This document shows positions 10,572 through 20,829 of a stretch of DNA of 35,593 nt, piece after piece. Source of the stretch: Actinomortierella ambigua (Eukaryota; Mortierellomycota; Mortierellomycetes; Mortierellales; Mortierellaceae); the NCBI GenBank assembly GCA_016098155.1, contig JAAAJB010000366.1, positions 1 through 35,593 of the forward strand, in the 5' to 3' direction. Each line of letters opens with the position of its first letter. Positions within the stretch are counted from its first letter, which is position 1. Below the pieces are notes generated by a model. The model did not search any database, had not been told where the DNA came from, and was given only the letters and a program-made list of their open reading frames with translations. The position numbers and the translations under genes are program-made.

Positions 10572-11181
10572 ATGGGGCACAGAATTTCTGTCGACTTCCC
10601 ACAATCAGCCCTCTTCGCCAAGGATCTTTTCCACATCTACCTTCATCAACCAAAGACTCTATATCATTTTTTTTTTGCCTTTCCGTACCACCATCCATCC
10701 ATAGGCACTTTAACCCATCAGCCTCTTAGAAGTTGTATCGAGAGGCCGGGCGGAAGAGGAAGTCACTTTCATGAGGCTGTTGGGTATGCTGTCCAGAGGG
10801 GCAGCAACACTCGTGACGGTCTGGGATGCCTAGTCTGCGACGCCCCCTCAGAAGACTTGGCCCACTATGTTGTCCTCTGCCCTCTTAAGCGTAAAGCATG
10901 GATCTCGTACCTGTAACACCATGGCAACTAGACCGACTGGGACGACCAAGAGCTCCTTGACACAGTCTCCCTGCAAGGACGACCAGAACACCTCCTGTGG
11001 AAACCGGACGGACGTATCTCGCGCTACGTACTCGTTGCTTACGGGATAGCCGGCATCCCTCGTTCCATTCAGACTTTTTTACCTTGAAAACATAGTTCTT
11101 ACTCCCTACACCATTGCCAACATCAGAGATCTCTCTCCACTCGACTACTTTAGCTGCACAGCAAAAAAAAAAAAAAAAAAA
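10572..11181 (+). mobile_element. LINE (non-LTR retrotransposon) 3' end remnant with poly(A) tail
   Basis: The frame ending at 10916 carries a Cys-His knuckle, CLVCDAPSEDLAHYVVLC (C-X2-C-X8-H-X4-C), followed by a Trp. This matches the zinc-binding region found after the reverse transcriptase of many LINE proteins. The coding sense then shifts frame. From 10938 to the stop at 11085-11087 it reads on as WDDQELLDTVSL, then LLWKPDGRISRYVLVAYG. An A tract of about 19 nt at 11163-11181 fits the element's poly(A) tail. There is no reverse transcriptase domain, so this is a 5'-truncated, frame-broken copy. The 5' limit is uncertain (10572 to 10700). It sits 116 bp from the 3' end of the MFS gene. Confidence 0.65.
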
Positions 11182-11296
11182 GGTTGCCTCTGACGTATTT
11201 TGATAAATGGATCCATTCCATGGATTCTATTGGTCTATCCATCTGTGGGACCAACGACTGGACTAACATCAACACAGCAGCTGTCACCAAGGCCTC

Positions 11297-12712
11297 CTAA
11301 TATGTAAATCGAAAGTCGAGGCGATCGTCTCCAACATGGGTTGTTGTGACATAGTAGTGGTCCCAATCTGCCTCTGTCCACCCTTTGGTCTCCTCGTCGC
11401 GCTTCTTGTTGACCCACATGAGGTGATACCGCTGGAAGAGGAACAACAGCGCCGTGATAACGAGCACACTGAACAAGACCCACATGCCAGGAATGAAACG
11501 GGGTGCATGCTCTGCCCGGAACACATTCGCACCAGGGATATCACACAGATTGACACTGATGATATACAGGGCCAGCGCAATCGACCGCTTGCCGACCGGC
11601 GCTACGTTCTCGGCAATCCATGCAGCGTTGACCGGGTGCCAGATGGTGAAGCCACCCTGAGCCAGGATGACGGCAAAGTACAACGAGTACTTGTTGGCGT
11701 CGTGGGGCAGCAGCGCCAACGTCAGCACACAAGCCGCATAGTATAGCGTCGCGACAAATCCGTGCAGTGCGCGGTCTTTATGCCGATCGGACGACCACGA
11801 GACAAATGCCATCGTGCACAGGCCCCACAGGTGGCCCGGGATCGCCATGACGTTGGAGACCAGGCTACCAAACCCAAAGGACTTGATCATGAGCGGCGCA
11901 AACGTCGAGAGTCCCGTCCCCGGTAGCAGGCCAAAGAATCCAATCAGCAGGTTTGGCCACAGGCGCGCGCTCAAGACAGCACGCAAGATCTCGGCCTTGC
12001 CCACGACTTTTTTGGACGGGTCAGCTTTGCTGGGGTCGTCCCGGATCAGGCGGGTGATGGCGATCTGCTCCTGGCGCTCGGTCAGGAACCCATCGAACCG
12101 CAGATAGCCCTTGGTGGCCGTTGGGCCCTCCGGTAGGACGAAGAACGACAGGATGCCGACCAAGATCGTTGCCACGCCCTCGATCAGGAACAGCCACTTC
12201 CAGCCCTGTAGCCCGGCCAGACCACGCATCCTCAACACACCAAACGCCAAAAGACCTGCGACCGAGTTTGCGATGGCCAACGTGCCCCAAAAGATGGACA
12301 GGCGCACTGCCATCTCGCCCCTCTTGTAGTACGAGGTGAGGTAAATTGCAATCCCGGGGATATAGCCGGCCTCAAACATGCCGACCATGGCACGGCAGAT
12401 AAGGAACGACGCTCGGTCGTGCATAAAGACCTGGCAGGTCGTTGCAATGCCCCACATTGTCATCAAGAACGGGATCCAGCGGTGAGCGCCGAGGCGACGG
12501 ATGATCATGTTGGAAGGGATCTCGAAAAGGCAGAAGAAGAGCACAAACACTGTCGTGCCCAGTGTAATCGTGTTCAGATTCACTCCGAGATCATCCATGA
12601 TGTTGTCTGTCAACGCGTTCGACATGTTGCCGCGATCCAGTTGCATAAAGAAGACTACGGTCAATAGAAAATGAGGCGGTACCAATGGCCGCCAAGAGTG
12701 TGAGTTTTAGTG

Positions 12713-12743
<31 letters not shown>

Positions 12744-13011
12744 TTGTTGGACCAGCTTCAGTTCTGCCATTGACTCAAATGTACATACACATGATACCAA
12801 TCCAGCTCATGATACGTAGGTCAAACGTTCGAACTAGCCGCTTCTCCTCCTCTTCCGTCCAAGTCATGTCATGAACGTAGAAAGGATGCTGCTCTCCAAT
12901 CTCCCTTAGCCGTCGGTCAGAGACATCCTCGCTAAACGAAGACCCAGAGCTTGTCGTTTGGCGCTCCAGATCAACCTTTTGCTGTTCACTAGTGTCCTTC
13001 TTATCCGTCAT
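11297..13011 (-). CDS. MFS transporter, anion:cation symporter (Dal5/Tna1-like)
   Basis: Twelve-helix plasma-membrane symporter of the fungal allantoate/nicotinate/vitamin permease group. Members carry organic anions or vitamins with protons; the substrate here cannot be told. Exon 1 is 13011-12789 and exon 2 is 12654-11297 (complement), joined in phase 1 at a GTATGT donor and a CCGTAG acceptor, giving 526 aa. The ATG at 13011 is used because the upstream in-frame codon at 13053 is GTG. A hydrophilic N-terminal tail of about 60 residues precedes helix 1. Helix 1 holds the family signature LDRGNMSNAL. The loop after helix 2 has IIRRLGAHRWIP, and helix 4 starts at CRAMVGMFEAGYIPG. The C-terminal tail includes EETKGWTEADWDHYY. 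The 134-nt intron contains a TG repeat and a T tract at 12711-12745. It lies tail-to-tail with the LINE remnant. Confidence 0.9.
12711..12745. repeat. TG dinucleotide repeat plus T tract in MFS intron
   Basis: About eight TG units followed by about 19 T on the plus strand, entirely within the single intron of the MFS gene. It is prone to slippage, so its length is unreliable in an assembly. Confidence 0.85.
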
Positions 13012-14459
13012 GCCTGCTATGCTGGAAATATACTGAATTTCTGTGTTGGGCACTCTGTATGTTGTGGAATGGTGAGGGTAGAGTAGAGTTGGTCGTGACG
13101 CTTTGGTAATAAGGGATGCACACCGAAGAGAGTTGCTTAAAGTCGGAAGGGGGTGAAGAAAAGGTGGCTGCTAGGAGTGAAAAAAGGAGAAGAGACGAAG
13201 AAAGAAGGAGTCAAGGAGCACTTCCTTTTTATGTCGGACGACGAGTAAACTTCCAGGCATGCCGATCGACAAGAGACGTAACGTGGGTACTGACAGACTC
13301 TGTCCGTCAAATCCCCACGCCTTTTTGGCCGTTGTATCATCCTCTAAGGTGTAACAGGCGCAGAGCCAAAAAAAAAAAAATGTGCTTCAGATCAGAATGA
13401 CTTGCTTCCGTTACAAGATGGCGACTGTTTTTGCAACCTCGCTGAACAAGTTTGTTGGTCCTGAACCTGCACAAAATCCCAAACTCCATTTGTGAGTGGG
13501 ACGAGCGGAGGGAGAGATGGCGATGAACTTTGATATGATAGCATGATAGCTCCTTTCCTAGCCCTGCTGCTGGCTGCTGCAGTACTTTAGCTGATACCAT
13601 ATTAGGCCATCTCTCTACAGTTTTCTTTAGCAATGAAGCCTGAATATGGCTCTCCACCGTGCAGAGGCCTGTCACTTTCTTAAATTTTCGCCACCCGCAA
13701 ACTCTATTTGGTGCGGTTGGACATGATTTGGAGGTTGTACTTGGAATGTGTACCAACGCGTATGTTGACATGGACCGAGATAATGGCGCGATACGCGGTT
13801 GCAAGAATGTGCCTGCACCCTTCGCCAGAGGATAATACGTGGGACTTGAATTTTTTTTTAAACTTTGGCCTGAATGCTCGCCTCAACAATTTTTTTTTAA
13901 GTCTGAAGGCTGAGAGTTGGCTTGGATCAGGTTGTACACCACCTTGGCATTTGCTTGCGCCATTCTTGTTCATGTCGCAGTTAGAAGAGTCCGCTGCTGC
14001 TTGATAGTGCGGCGCACCTATACACAGTTGTGCTGGTGGACTTTCTCACGGACAATTGATCTAGTAGAATTCAGCAGAGTAGGGTTGTGACCAGCACAAG
14101 TAAAAATTTTTCTTCAGGACGTGGAGGCACCTCTGCGTTGAGGTATCAATGTCATCTATCACTTACAACAATGTGCCTCGTCCTGTTTTCCTTCGCTGGA
14201 GATTGCATAGATACGTGCGAATATCTTTTTTGAAAACAGAGTGCGTAAGGTAGGACAAACCTTTGGTGTGCGCATTCGCCTGACTGCAATTGGGGAGGTT
14301 TATTGATACATATAGCTGGAAAGGGATGAAAATAGGAGGAGGGGGGGGGTATTGTAGTTATTTTGAGAAAAAGGTTGTCAAGGTGCAGTAGGAGAAGATG
14401 ATGAAGATACCCATCTAGCGAATTCACACTCTTGGGCCAACGCTGTCTGTAGCAGGAGT
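13012..14459. other. Intergenic region upstream of MFS gene and downstream of CDC20
   Basis: No supported gene. Near 13850 and 13890 two similar T9-A stretches are followed by related sequence, a weak imperfect duplication. A G10 run lies at about 14341-14350. The MFS promoter should be in the part next to 13012, where the plus strand is purine-rich and so the transcribed sense is pyrimidine-rich. A minus-strand frame of 155 codons at 13337-13804 was judged non-coding. Confidence 0.45.
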
Positions 14460-16935
14460 CTACCGGATAGTGGTCATGGATGACAACGACGTCTTACCCT
14501 TGATGTTTGAGGGTCCTCCATGAGACCCGCCACTACCACTACCACCAAGCCCCGGGTCCAGACCGCCGGAGAATGAGGTCGTCCGTTTCAATCCTGGGCC
14601 ACCACTCGTGGAAGATCCTTTTGAAGTCTTCCGATGCTCAAAGATCTTCCAAAACTTGAGTGCATCGTCGCTCGCCAAGGTCGCCACCGTTTGGCCGTCA
14701 GGACTGAGGGCCGTGTGAAGAACGCGGGATTCGTGGGCGCGGACAATATGAGAAACTTTGGCCAGTGACGGATAGCTGTAAACAGACAGGTTGTAGTCGG
14801 GATATCCGTGCGATGAAACAAACTCTCGGTATTCGCTTGACCACAGAATGGATGTCACTTGGGATTCTGTGTTCACAGAGTTTACGCGTGCTCCTGTTGC
14901 AGTGTTCCAAAAGTAGATCATCTGATCGCGCGTGCCACCTCCAGAGGCTAGCAGACTGTTTTGCCAAGGGCACCATGCCAATGCCTTGAAGTAAAAACAA
15001 CGTCAACATTGATTGCAAATAGATAAATAATATAGGAGACAGAGACGGACAGGTGGAATTAGCAGCCTGAAAAAAAAAAGAAGATATCAACACCCACAGA
15101 TCTGCGTACAAACCGCACAACGCACTCATACCTTGACAGCAGCTTGGTGGTCTGTCTTGGAAAACTTTGGGACAGCTGTATTACGAGGATCCCAGATGTT
15201 GACAATGTTGTCGTTACCGCCACTCGCTAGTTGCAATCCGTCCGAACGCCACGACAGACCGCAGACCTCGTTTGTATGATGGAGCAGCTCGGCTACTTTA
15301 TGGTTCGAAACTCGGACGTCGTGGTTCCAGATGCTACCGTCGCGACATCCCGTGCTAACAATCGAGTTATCCCATGACATGACACCAACACGCGCCTGAT
15401 GGCCCGTCATCGATCGGACCTTACCCTTTGTTTCGACATCCCAAATCTGAGTATCGCCATCAAATGTACCAATGGCCAAGTAGGCTCCGTCTGGGGCCCA
15501 CGACAGCGAGGCCACCCAATCGTCTGCTCCTGTGAATGTGCAGAGAACGTTCACATCTCCCGTGTCTGCGTCCCAGATGTATACAGACTTGCCCAGGCCA
15601 ATGGCAATCTGGTTATTACTGGACCAATCGAGCAAGTGAAGGTAGTAGTCGTCCAGCAAGCCTGGGGCATCCAGAATTTTGTCCGGTGTGCTGAGAATCC
15701 TGCGCTTGGCCAAAGCCACGTCGGTCACACTTCGCGTCAATCCTGCTCGCTGATTGTACTTCTTCCAAATCGAATCGCGATCGTTCATAGGCGGTTCCAC
15801 GTTGAAGGCCAGGATGCGTTTGTCCAAAGTCAGGCCACACGCCTCGGCAAGTTGCTCCTGATAGGCGATAGATGCCGGTTGCGACGACTCGGAGCTTGTG
15901 GACCCAGTCTCGAGGTCCTTGGCAAGATCCAATTTCGCCTGCGCACTCGCAATATGGTTATGCGATCGACTGGGGATGAAGCGGTCACCCTACAGTAAAA
16001 AAATAAAAATATATAGGGAGTGAGATGAGGGTCATTCAAACCACAAGATGCGGTATGTTGCAAGGTTCGGTTCGGAGAGTATGTTCTCTGCACTATACCT
16101 GAGGGACGCTTTTCTTGTCCTTCTTGATCGGTGCACTCTTCCAATCATGGGCGACTACATCCAGCTTAGTGGGCAGGTGCCCGATACTCGGAACTCGAGC
16201 GAGCTTGTTCGGTCGGGACTGGGACAAGATGCCAACATTGCCCAATGAGTTCCCAGACTGATTTTTGGTGCCGTTCGTTCCCAGCAACGCGGATGAAAAG
16301 GGCGTGGATGCTGTCGACTTGAATGGAGAAGAATGCGCCTCTGAAAAAGATCGCTTGGCGAGTGAAGATTTGGGTCCTGCAGGTGTACTGATGTTGATGC
16401 CTCCTCCAACAATGGAGGAGCGAGGCCCAGGGGTTGTTGTTGTTGCTCGGACACTTGGACTGTTGATTGTGCTACTGACTGCGTTCTCTGTAGATTTTGT
16501 TCGGGAGGGCGTACTAGGCATACTTGGCGAACTTGGGACAATGTTGAGCGCGGAAGTTTTGGGCGCGCCAGACGAGCTTCCCAGCAACGCACTGTTGGAG
16601 AACGAGTTTTTGGGTGTAGACGACGAGCTCCTGAGAGACTGAAGCATCTGCAATCGCTTGGATGTTATAGAGGAGGAAGGTCGCATACTTGATAGCGACG
16701 GTGAGGGTGCTGACGATGCTGCTACCGATATAGTTGAAGATGAAGAAAGAGAGGCTTTCGCTGTGGTGGAAGTAGAAACACTGCCAGCGACGACATTGCT
16801 TGCAGTAGACGAAGCTAGCGACGTGTTCACTGGTGTCTTCACAGACAGCGACGGTGTGGAAGGCATGCGTTGTGGTGTTTTTGGAGGCAAGGTGCGTTGA
16901 GCCCCGCCATTGGCCGACACAGATGCCGTGTTCAT
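14460..16935 (-). CDS. CDC20: APC/C activator Cdc20 (Fizzy/Slp1), WD40 protein
   Basis: Substrate receptor and activator of the anaphase-promoting complex. It drives securin and cyclin B destruction and is the target of the Mad2 checkpoint. Exons (complement) are 16935-16099, 15989-15132 and 14984-14460, all joined in phase 0, giving 739 aa. The C-box DRFIPSR is at residues 281-287. KRILAFNVEPP follows as a candidate Mad2-interaction motif, then ILDAPGLLDDYYLHLLDWSS, the canonical entry to the propeller. WD repeats run to about residue 690 with NIVNIWDPRN and DDALKFWKIF. The protein ends in Ile-Arg, the IR tail that docks on Apc3. ILDAP with a GDRFIP-type C-box favours Cdc20 over Cdh1. The Ser/Thr-rich N-terminal region before the C-box is about 280 residues, much longer than in the human protein. 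Promoter space of 280 bp is shared with the divergent gene at 17216. Confidence 0.93.
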
Positions 16936-17215
16936 AATGTCGAAAAGGAGGTTGCAATAGGGCTGGTAGGTGCACAGGCGAGTACCAATGAAAAAGGAAT
17001 GCGATCAAGCACGAGCTGGAGTGAGCTGTTACGATGCTGGCGGGGGGCGCGGTGAACAAAAGAATAATGAAGGGACAACATGCAGTTTCGCGGCTTTGTG
17101 GCTGATGTGCTGTGCGGTGCGGTGCGTGACACGCTTGTTCTGTCTCGTCGTTCCTGAACGACGGTCCTCCCCCCTTTCTTCAATCCCACGTTCACTACCA
17201 TCGCACCCCGGAGCC
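16936..17215. promoter_or_regulatory. Shared divergent promoter region (CDC20 / small mitochondrial protein)
   Basis: The two start codons face away from each other 280 bp apart, so both promoters must lie here unless either leader is spliced. No TATA box is evident. A C/T-rich stretch at about 17163-17200 precedes the plus-strand ATG. Confidence 0.5.
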
Positions 17216-17527
17216 ATGGACGCCCTCAGACGGAGTGCCGCGGCTGCTGCATCCACGATTCGTGTCGGCATCGGTGCTTTACCCAAGTCGACAGCTGTCA
17301 CCAAGACTACCTCTCTTTATGCATTCCGCCCAGGACAAGCCGATCCGCTTGTGCATGCATCACGAGCTCCACGAGAGACCATCTCTGGCCTGTGGTTCTG
17401 TCTCAATATGGTCTTCTTTGCGACACCGGGTCTCGTCTTTGCTAAGAAGCTGTGCGACGGGCAGACTCCTGAGGACATGGTCAGCCTTGCTAGGCAGCAC
17501 ATGGATACTCTCTCCGGCAAATTTTGA
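17216..17527 (+). CDS. Small predicted mitochondrial single-pass membrane protein
   Basis: A single-exon frame of 103 codons. The ATG at 17216 sits after GAGCC and is the first Met of a plausible product. Residues 1-30 are rich in Ala, Ser, Arg and Lys with one acidic residue, as in a mitochondrial presequence. A hydrophobic segment, LWFCLNMVFFATPGLVFA, follows at about residues 58-75, then a charged C-terminal tail with DGQTPEDM and a short amphipathic helix. The size and layout resemble small accessory subunits of respiratory complexes or ATP synthase, but I do not recognise a family and assign no function. Its divergent neighbour is CDC20. Codon usage and the clean presequence make it likely to be real. 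Confidence 0.7.
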   Translation: MDALRRSAAAAASTIRVGIGALPKSTAVTKTTSLYAFRPGQADPLVHASRAPRETISGLWFCLNMVFFATPGLVFAKKLCDGQTPEDMVSLARQHMDTLSGKF

Positions 17528-18028
17528 TGCAGCGTGCTACATAATGAAAGACCGTCGAGGTATTCAGACACAAGGACTTGCAGAATGACCCCCTTCCTTC
17601 CACCCTACGCAGTCTCCAGTGTCTCTTGTTGCTTCTCAGCCTGGCAGTCTCTTGCTCGCCGGCAACCAATTACAAGCCTCGTCGTGCAAAGGAGCTGGAC
17701 TGGAGACTTTGGATGTGCCATCTTCATCTTCGAGCATGCAATGCTCTGGCTTGCGACAGCCTAGGTATGATAGCACAGATAGATCTTTCTTCGGAGCCGT
17801 GGAGACAGGCTGCTCGAGAAGACTCGGTCCAGGAGAGATAGGGCGTCTCAGCGGCAAGAGTGCGCAGATTAGGAGCTCAAACGCAATAATATTACTCTTC
17901 CTTTCTTTTTGGCGCTTCTTGTGTATGTTCGGGAAGCAATAGTACGAAAAGCTGTCTAGGAAGGGTGAAAGGCTAGGGTGTAAACAGCAGCCCATGCAGT
18001 TGCGCAGGGAGCGGCGTGTTCAGAGTGC
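17528..18028. other. Intergenic, no gene seen
   Basis: Downstream flank of the small mitochondrial gene and distal promoter of the FAD monooxygenase. Short overlapping frames here show no domain or splice structure. Confidence 0.4.
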
Positions 18029-18064
18029 TCTGGCCTCAGAGTAGCCAGTGGTCTGGCCTCAGAG
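18029..18064. repeat. Direct repeat TCTGGCCTCAGAG
   Basis: The 13-mer occurs exactly at 18029-18041 and 18052-18064, a 23-nt period (about two helical turns). The flanks are also related (CAGAGTGCTC before the first copy, CAGAGCGCTC at the end of the second). It lies about 300 bp upstream of the FAD monooxygenase start and may be a tandem binding site. Confidence 0.5.
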
Positions 18065-18097
18065 CGCTCTAACCTGCTTGGTCTCGGAACACCTTAT

Positions 18098-18116
18098 TTC
18101 GGGTTCTGTACCCGAA
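18098..18116. promoter_or_regulatory. Palindrome containing CGG-N9-CCG, candidate Zn2Cys6 factor site
   Basis: TTCGGGT and ACCCGAA are perfect inverted repeats with a 5-nt spacer, placing CGG and CCG 9 nt apart (18100-18114). Inverted CGG triplets at fixed spacing are the classic site of dimeric fungal binuclear zinc-cluster regulators. It lies about 245 bp upstream of the FAD monooxygenase ATG. No regulator gene is in the window. Confidence 0.4.
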
Positions 18117-18312
18117 GGGTCTTCGTCGGAACAAAAACTCTTTCATTGATCCCATCTTTCGCACAAATTCATTCCACACACATTACATACTCATTCTGCA
18201 TTCGTCTCCGTCGAAAAAAAAAGAGAAGATAAAAGGAAGCTTGCACAGCAATTAACATCCCCCCGCCCCCCCCCCCCCCCACCCCCATCCACATCTTAAC
18301 ACCAAGATCATA

Positions 18313-18322
18313 NNNNNNNNNN
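18313..18322. other. Assembly gap (10 N) beside a poly-C tract
   Basis: Ten ambiguous bases flanked on both sides by long C runs (about 18260-18280 and 18325-18333). The gap lies 35 nt before the FAD monooxygenase ATG, so its leader and core promoter are incomplete here and the true gap length is unknown. Confidence 0.95.
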
Positions 18323-18356
18323 CCGCCCCCCCCCCGCTCCCTCCTAATCATACTCA

Positions 18357-20271
18357 ATGGTCAAAGATATCAAAGTTCTACTAGTTGGTGGCGGCATTGG
18401 CTCGCTCACCCTTGCCCTTCTACTCGAGCGTGCCAACATCGACTATGAGATCTATGAACGAGCCAGCGAAGTGAAACCTTTGGGTAAGCCGGTTGGTTTA
18501 GCTATTCACGCAGATTGGGGTCAGTGTCCCCAACACTTTTCTCATCCAATGCATGCCCTCTATTGTTACATCCCACAGGCAGCGCCATCACCTTTGGCCC
18601 TGGTATCCTCGCCACCTTTAAGCAATTGGGCATTTACGACGAGTATGCAGCCAACTCAACGATCGTCATTGATGCAAAGACGCGCAACCAGAAGGGCGAC
18701 ATCGTGATGTACAACGATTACTCGATGGTCGAGGAGAGGTACAGTACAGTACAGAGCTGCTTTATTGTTTTGATTCTCCCGCCATAATAGCGCGCCGCAA
18801 CAACTTTGGGGGGTGTCTTGCTCGTGCATACTCCGTTCCACTAACCCATTTATATTCACCTGTTTCTAAAATCAGATATGGAATGTGGTCTCGCGTCATC
18901 ACGCGCCCGACGATGTACAAAATATTGATGGACAGAATCCCGTCGCACAAGCTGCACTTCTCCAAGAAGGTCGTTCGCACGGATCAAAATGCTGAGGGTG
19001 TCATGCTTCACTTTGCAGACGGAACAACAGCCCATGGAGATATCCTTGTCGGCGCAGATGGTGCCTATTCGACAGTCCGTCAGTGCTTGTATAAGCAGCT
19101 CGGCATTGAGGGTCGTCTTCCTGCCTCAGATCTCGAGAGTTTCCCGTATGAGGCTATTTGCCTGGTGGGTGTCACAGACCCATTCCCACCAGGTACCTTT
19201 GTCCACGAGAAAGGCCCCGAGTATTCAAGGTTTGAGGCCATGCTCAGTGACGACAAGAGATTCATGGTAAGTGACGTTGTTTTGTGGAGTGGAGGGAGGG
19301 AAGGGAGGGGAAGGGGGGAATCATATTTTTGATGCTCACCTAACATGTATATGTGTGTGTCATCCCTACTAGTGGGTCTTGTTCTCCATGCCAGACCACT
19401 CGGTGGCGTGGATGGTGATTACAAACCAGGAAGGAACGTCGCAAAAAGCTGACGATCCTGCGCGCTTCAATGCCGAATGGGGCCCAGGGGCTGCCGAATC
19501 CATGACGGAATTCGCAAGGAACCTGCCTTCTCCTTTTGGTGGCAAGGAAACCATGGAGCGTTTCATCAATGCCACCCCCAAGAGCCGCATCTCCAAGATT
19601 ATGTTGGAGGAAAAGATCTTTGACACCTGGTATGATGGGCGCACCGTACTACTCGGTGACGCATGCCACAAGCTCTTCCCAGCCGCTGGCCAAGGTACCA
19701 TCAGAAGGGGGTGGATGACTTTGTCCAATGACATTGTAAACGACTATATACTTATTTTTGGGGTCGTCTGTCGGCATCTTTATTAGGTGGAGTCTGCGCC
19801 ATGCAGGATGCGGTTGCGCTGGCTAATGCTCTGTATGCCATGCCCTCAAACTCGCCCGAGGATATCGAGATTGCGTTTGAAGCGTACCGTGAGGAGAGAT
19901 GGAATTTCGCCAAGGATGCCTTCGATCTCAGCCACAACTTTGGCAAGGTTACTCGACCGGTGAGAACATGAGAAACGATGGGCCGATGGTATTGGGCATG
20001 ACATGGTACTTCATCGACATATTCTAACAGAATGTTTTAACTTGCTGCCCTCTGTTAGAGTTGGACATCCGCTCTTCTTCTCTTTGTCCTGCAACGTTTG
20101 CCCCAGTCATTGTGGGTGAAGCAGCTTGATGGGCTTGCTGGCCATCGTCCTCAGGCCAGCTTTCTGCCGCTGTATGAACATGCCGGATTTGTCAAGCCCT
20201 TGCCACTGACAGACTTTGCCAAGGTCATGCAAGACAAGCGAACCAAGTACGGGAAGTTGCACAGGCAATAA
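18357..20271 (+). CDS. FAD-dependent monooxygenase (PHBH/salicylate hydroxylase-like)
   Basis: Group A flavoprotein monooxygenase, a class that hydroxylates aromatic or polyketide-like substrates using NAD(P)H and O2; the substrate is unknown. Exons 18357-18483, 18579-18738, 18876-19266, 19373-19694, 19787-19959 and 20059-20271 join in consistent phase to give 461 aa, normal for the family. All FAD fingerprints are intact: GGGIGS at residues 11-16 with the ribose-binding Glu at 34 (IYERA), VGADGAYSTVR around 154-164, and LGDACHKLFPAAGQGG starting near 320. The C-terminus has a hydrophobic patch, SALLLFVLQ. An AATAAA lies at 20294. It lies head-to-tail with a degenerate paralogue and a GST, which suggests a small oxidation/detoxification or metabolite module. 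Candidate upstream elements lie at 18029-18116. Confidence 0.9.
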
Positions 20272-20829
20272 AAAAGACCCCAACACTGAAGCCAATAAAT
20301 CCAAGTAGACAGATGTACCAGAGCGTAGGGTAGTCTGTGTTAGAGACCCCCTGGCGTTGCGTTGTGGGGACGCACATGTCTTTTTTTGGATCTCTTTCGT
20401 CCTACCTATCGTTGCCTTCGTCTTCGTCCTCTCGCTCCCCTTTCGGCACCCTGCCCCCTTTAAGGGCTTGATGTCGCTTCTCTCTCTGTCCTTGAACAAG
20501 GAGATCTGATCAGGGTACTTACTGTTCAGTTGTTGTTGTCCTCTGACCACACGATGCTCTTCGTACTCAGTTTGGCGAACACAAACACAGGCAAAGAGAG
20601 ACAGACAACATGCCACCGCCACTCCTCTCCTCCCCCCCCCTCCTCAAAAAAAAAGGCCAAGCCTACTCTACCCATTCCACTTTCCGAATGGCCTTGATTC
20701 TCATTCATGCTCCATTCGCAATTTACCCTTGACACCCTTCGCCAAGTCCCTTTTTCCCTTTCTCACGGTTGACGCTTTTTTTTTCGTATCCTCCTGCAAA
20801 GAACTTTCCTCATTGGCTCACAAAAAAAA
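20272..20829. other. Intergenic between the FAD paralogues
   Basis: Contains the AATAAA at 20294-20299 for the upstream gene and C/T-rich promoter sequence (about 20610-20640 and 20740-20790) before the paralogue. No gene seen. Confidence 0.5.

Noticed and set aside
13012..13053. Earlier start for the MFS transporter at 13053
   Set aside because: The codon is GTG, not ATG; the first ATG in the frame is at 13011.
13337..13804. 155-codon minus-strand frame upstream of the MFS gene
   Set aside because: No motif, no splice pattern and low-complexity ends formed by T and A tracts.
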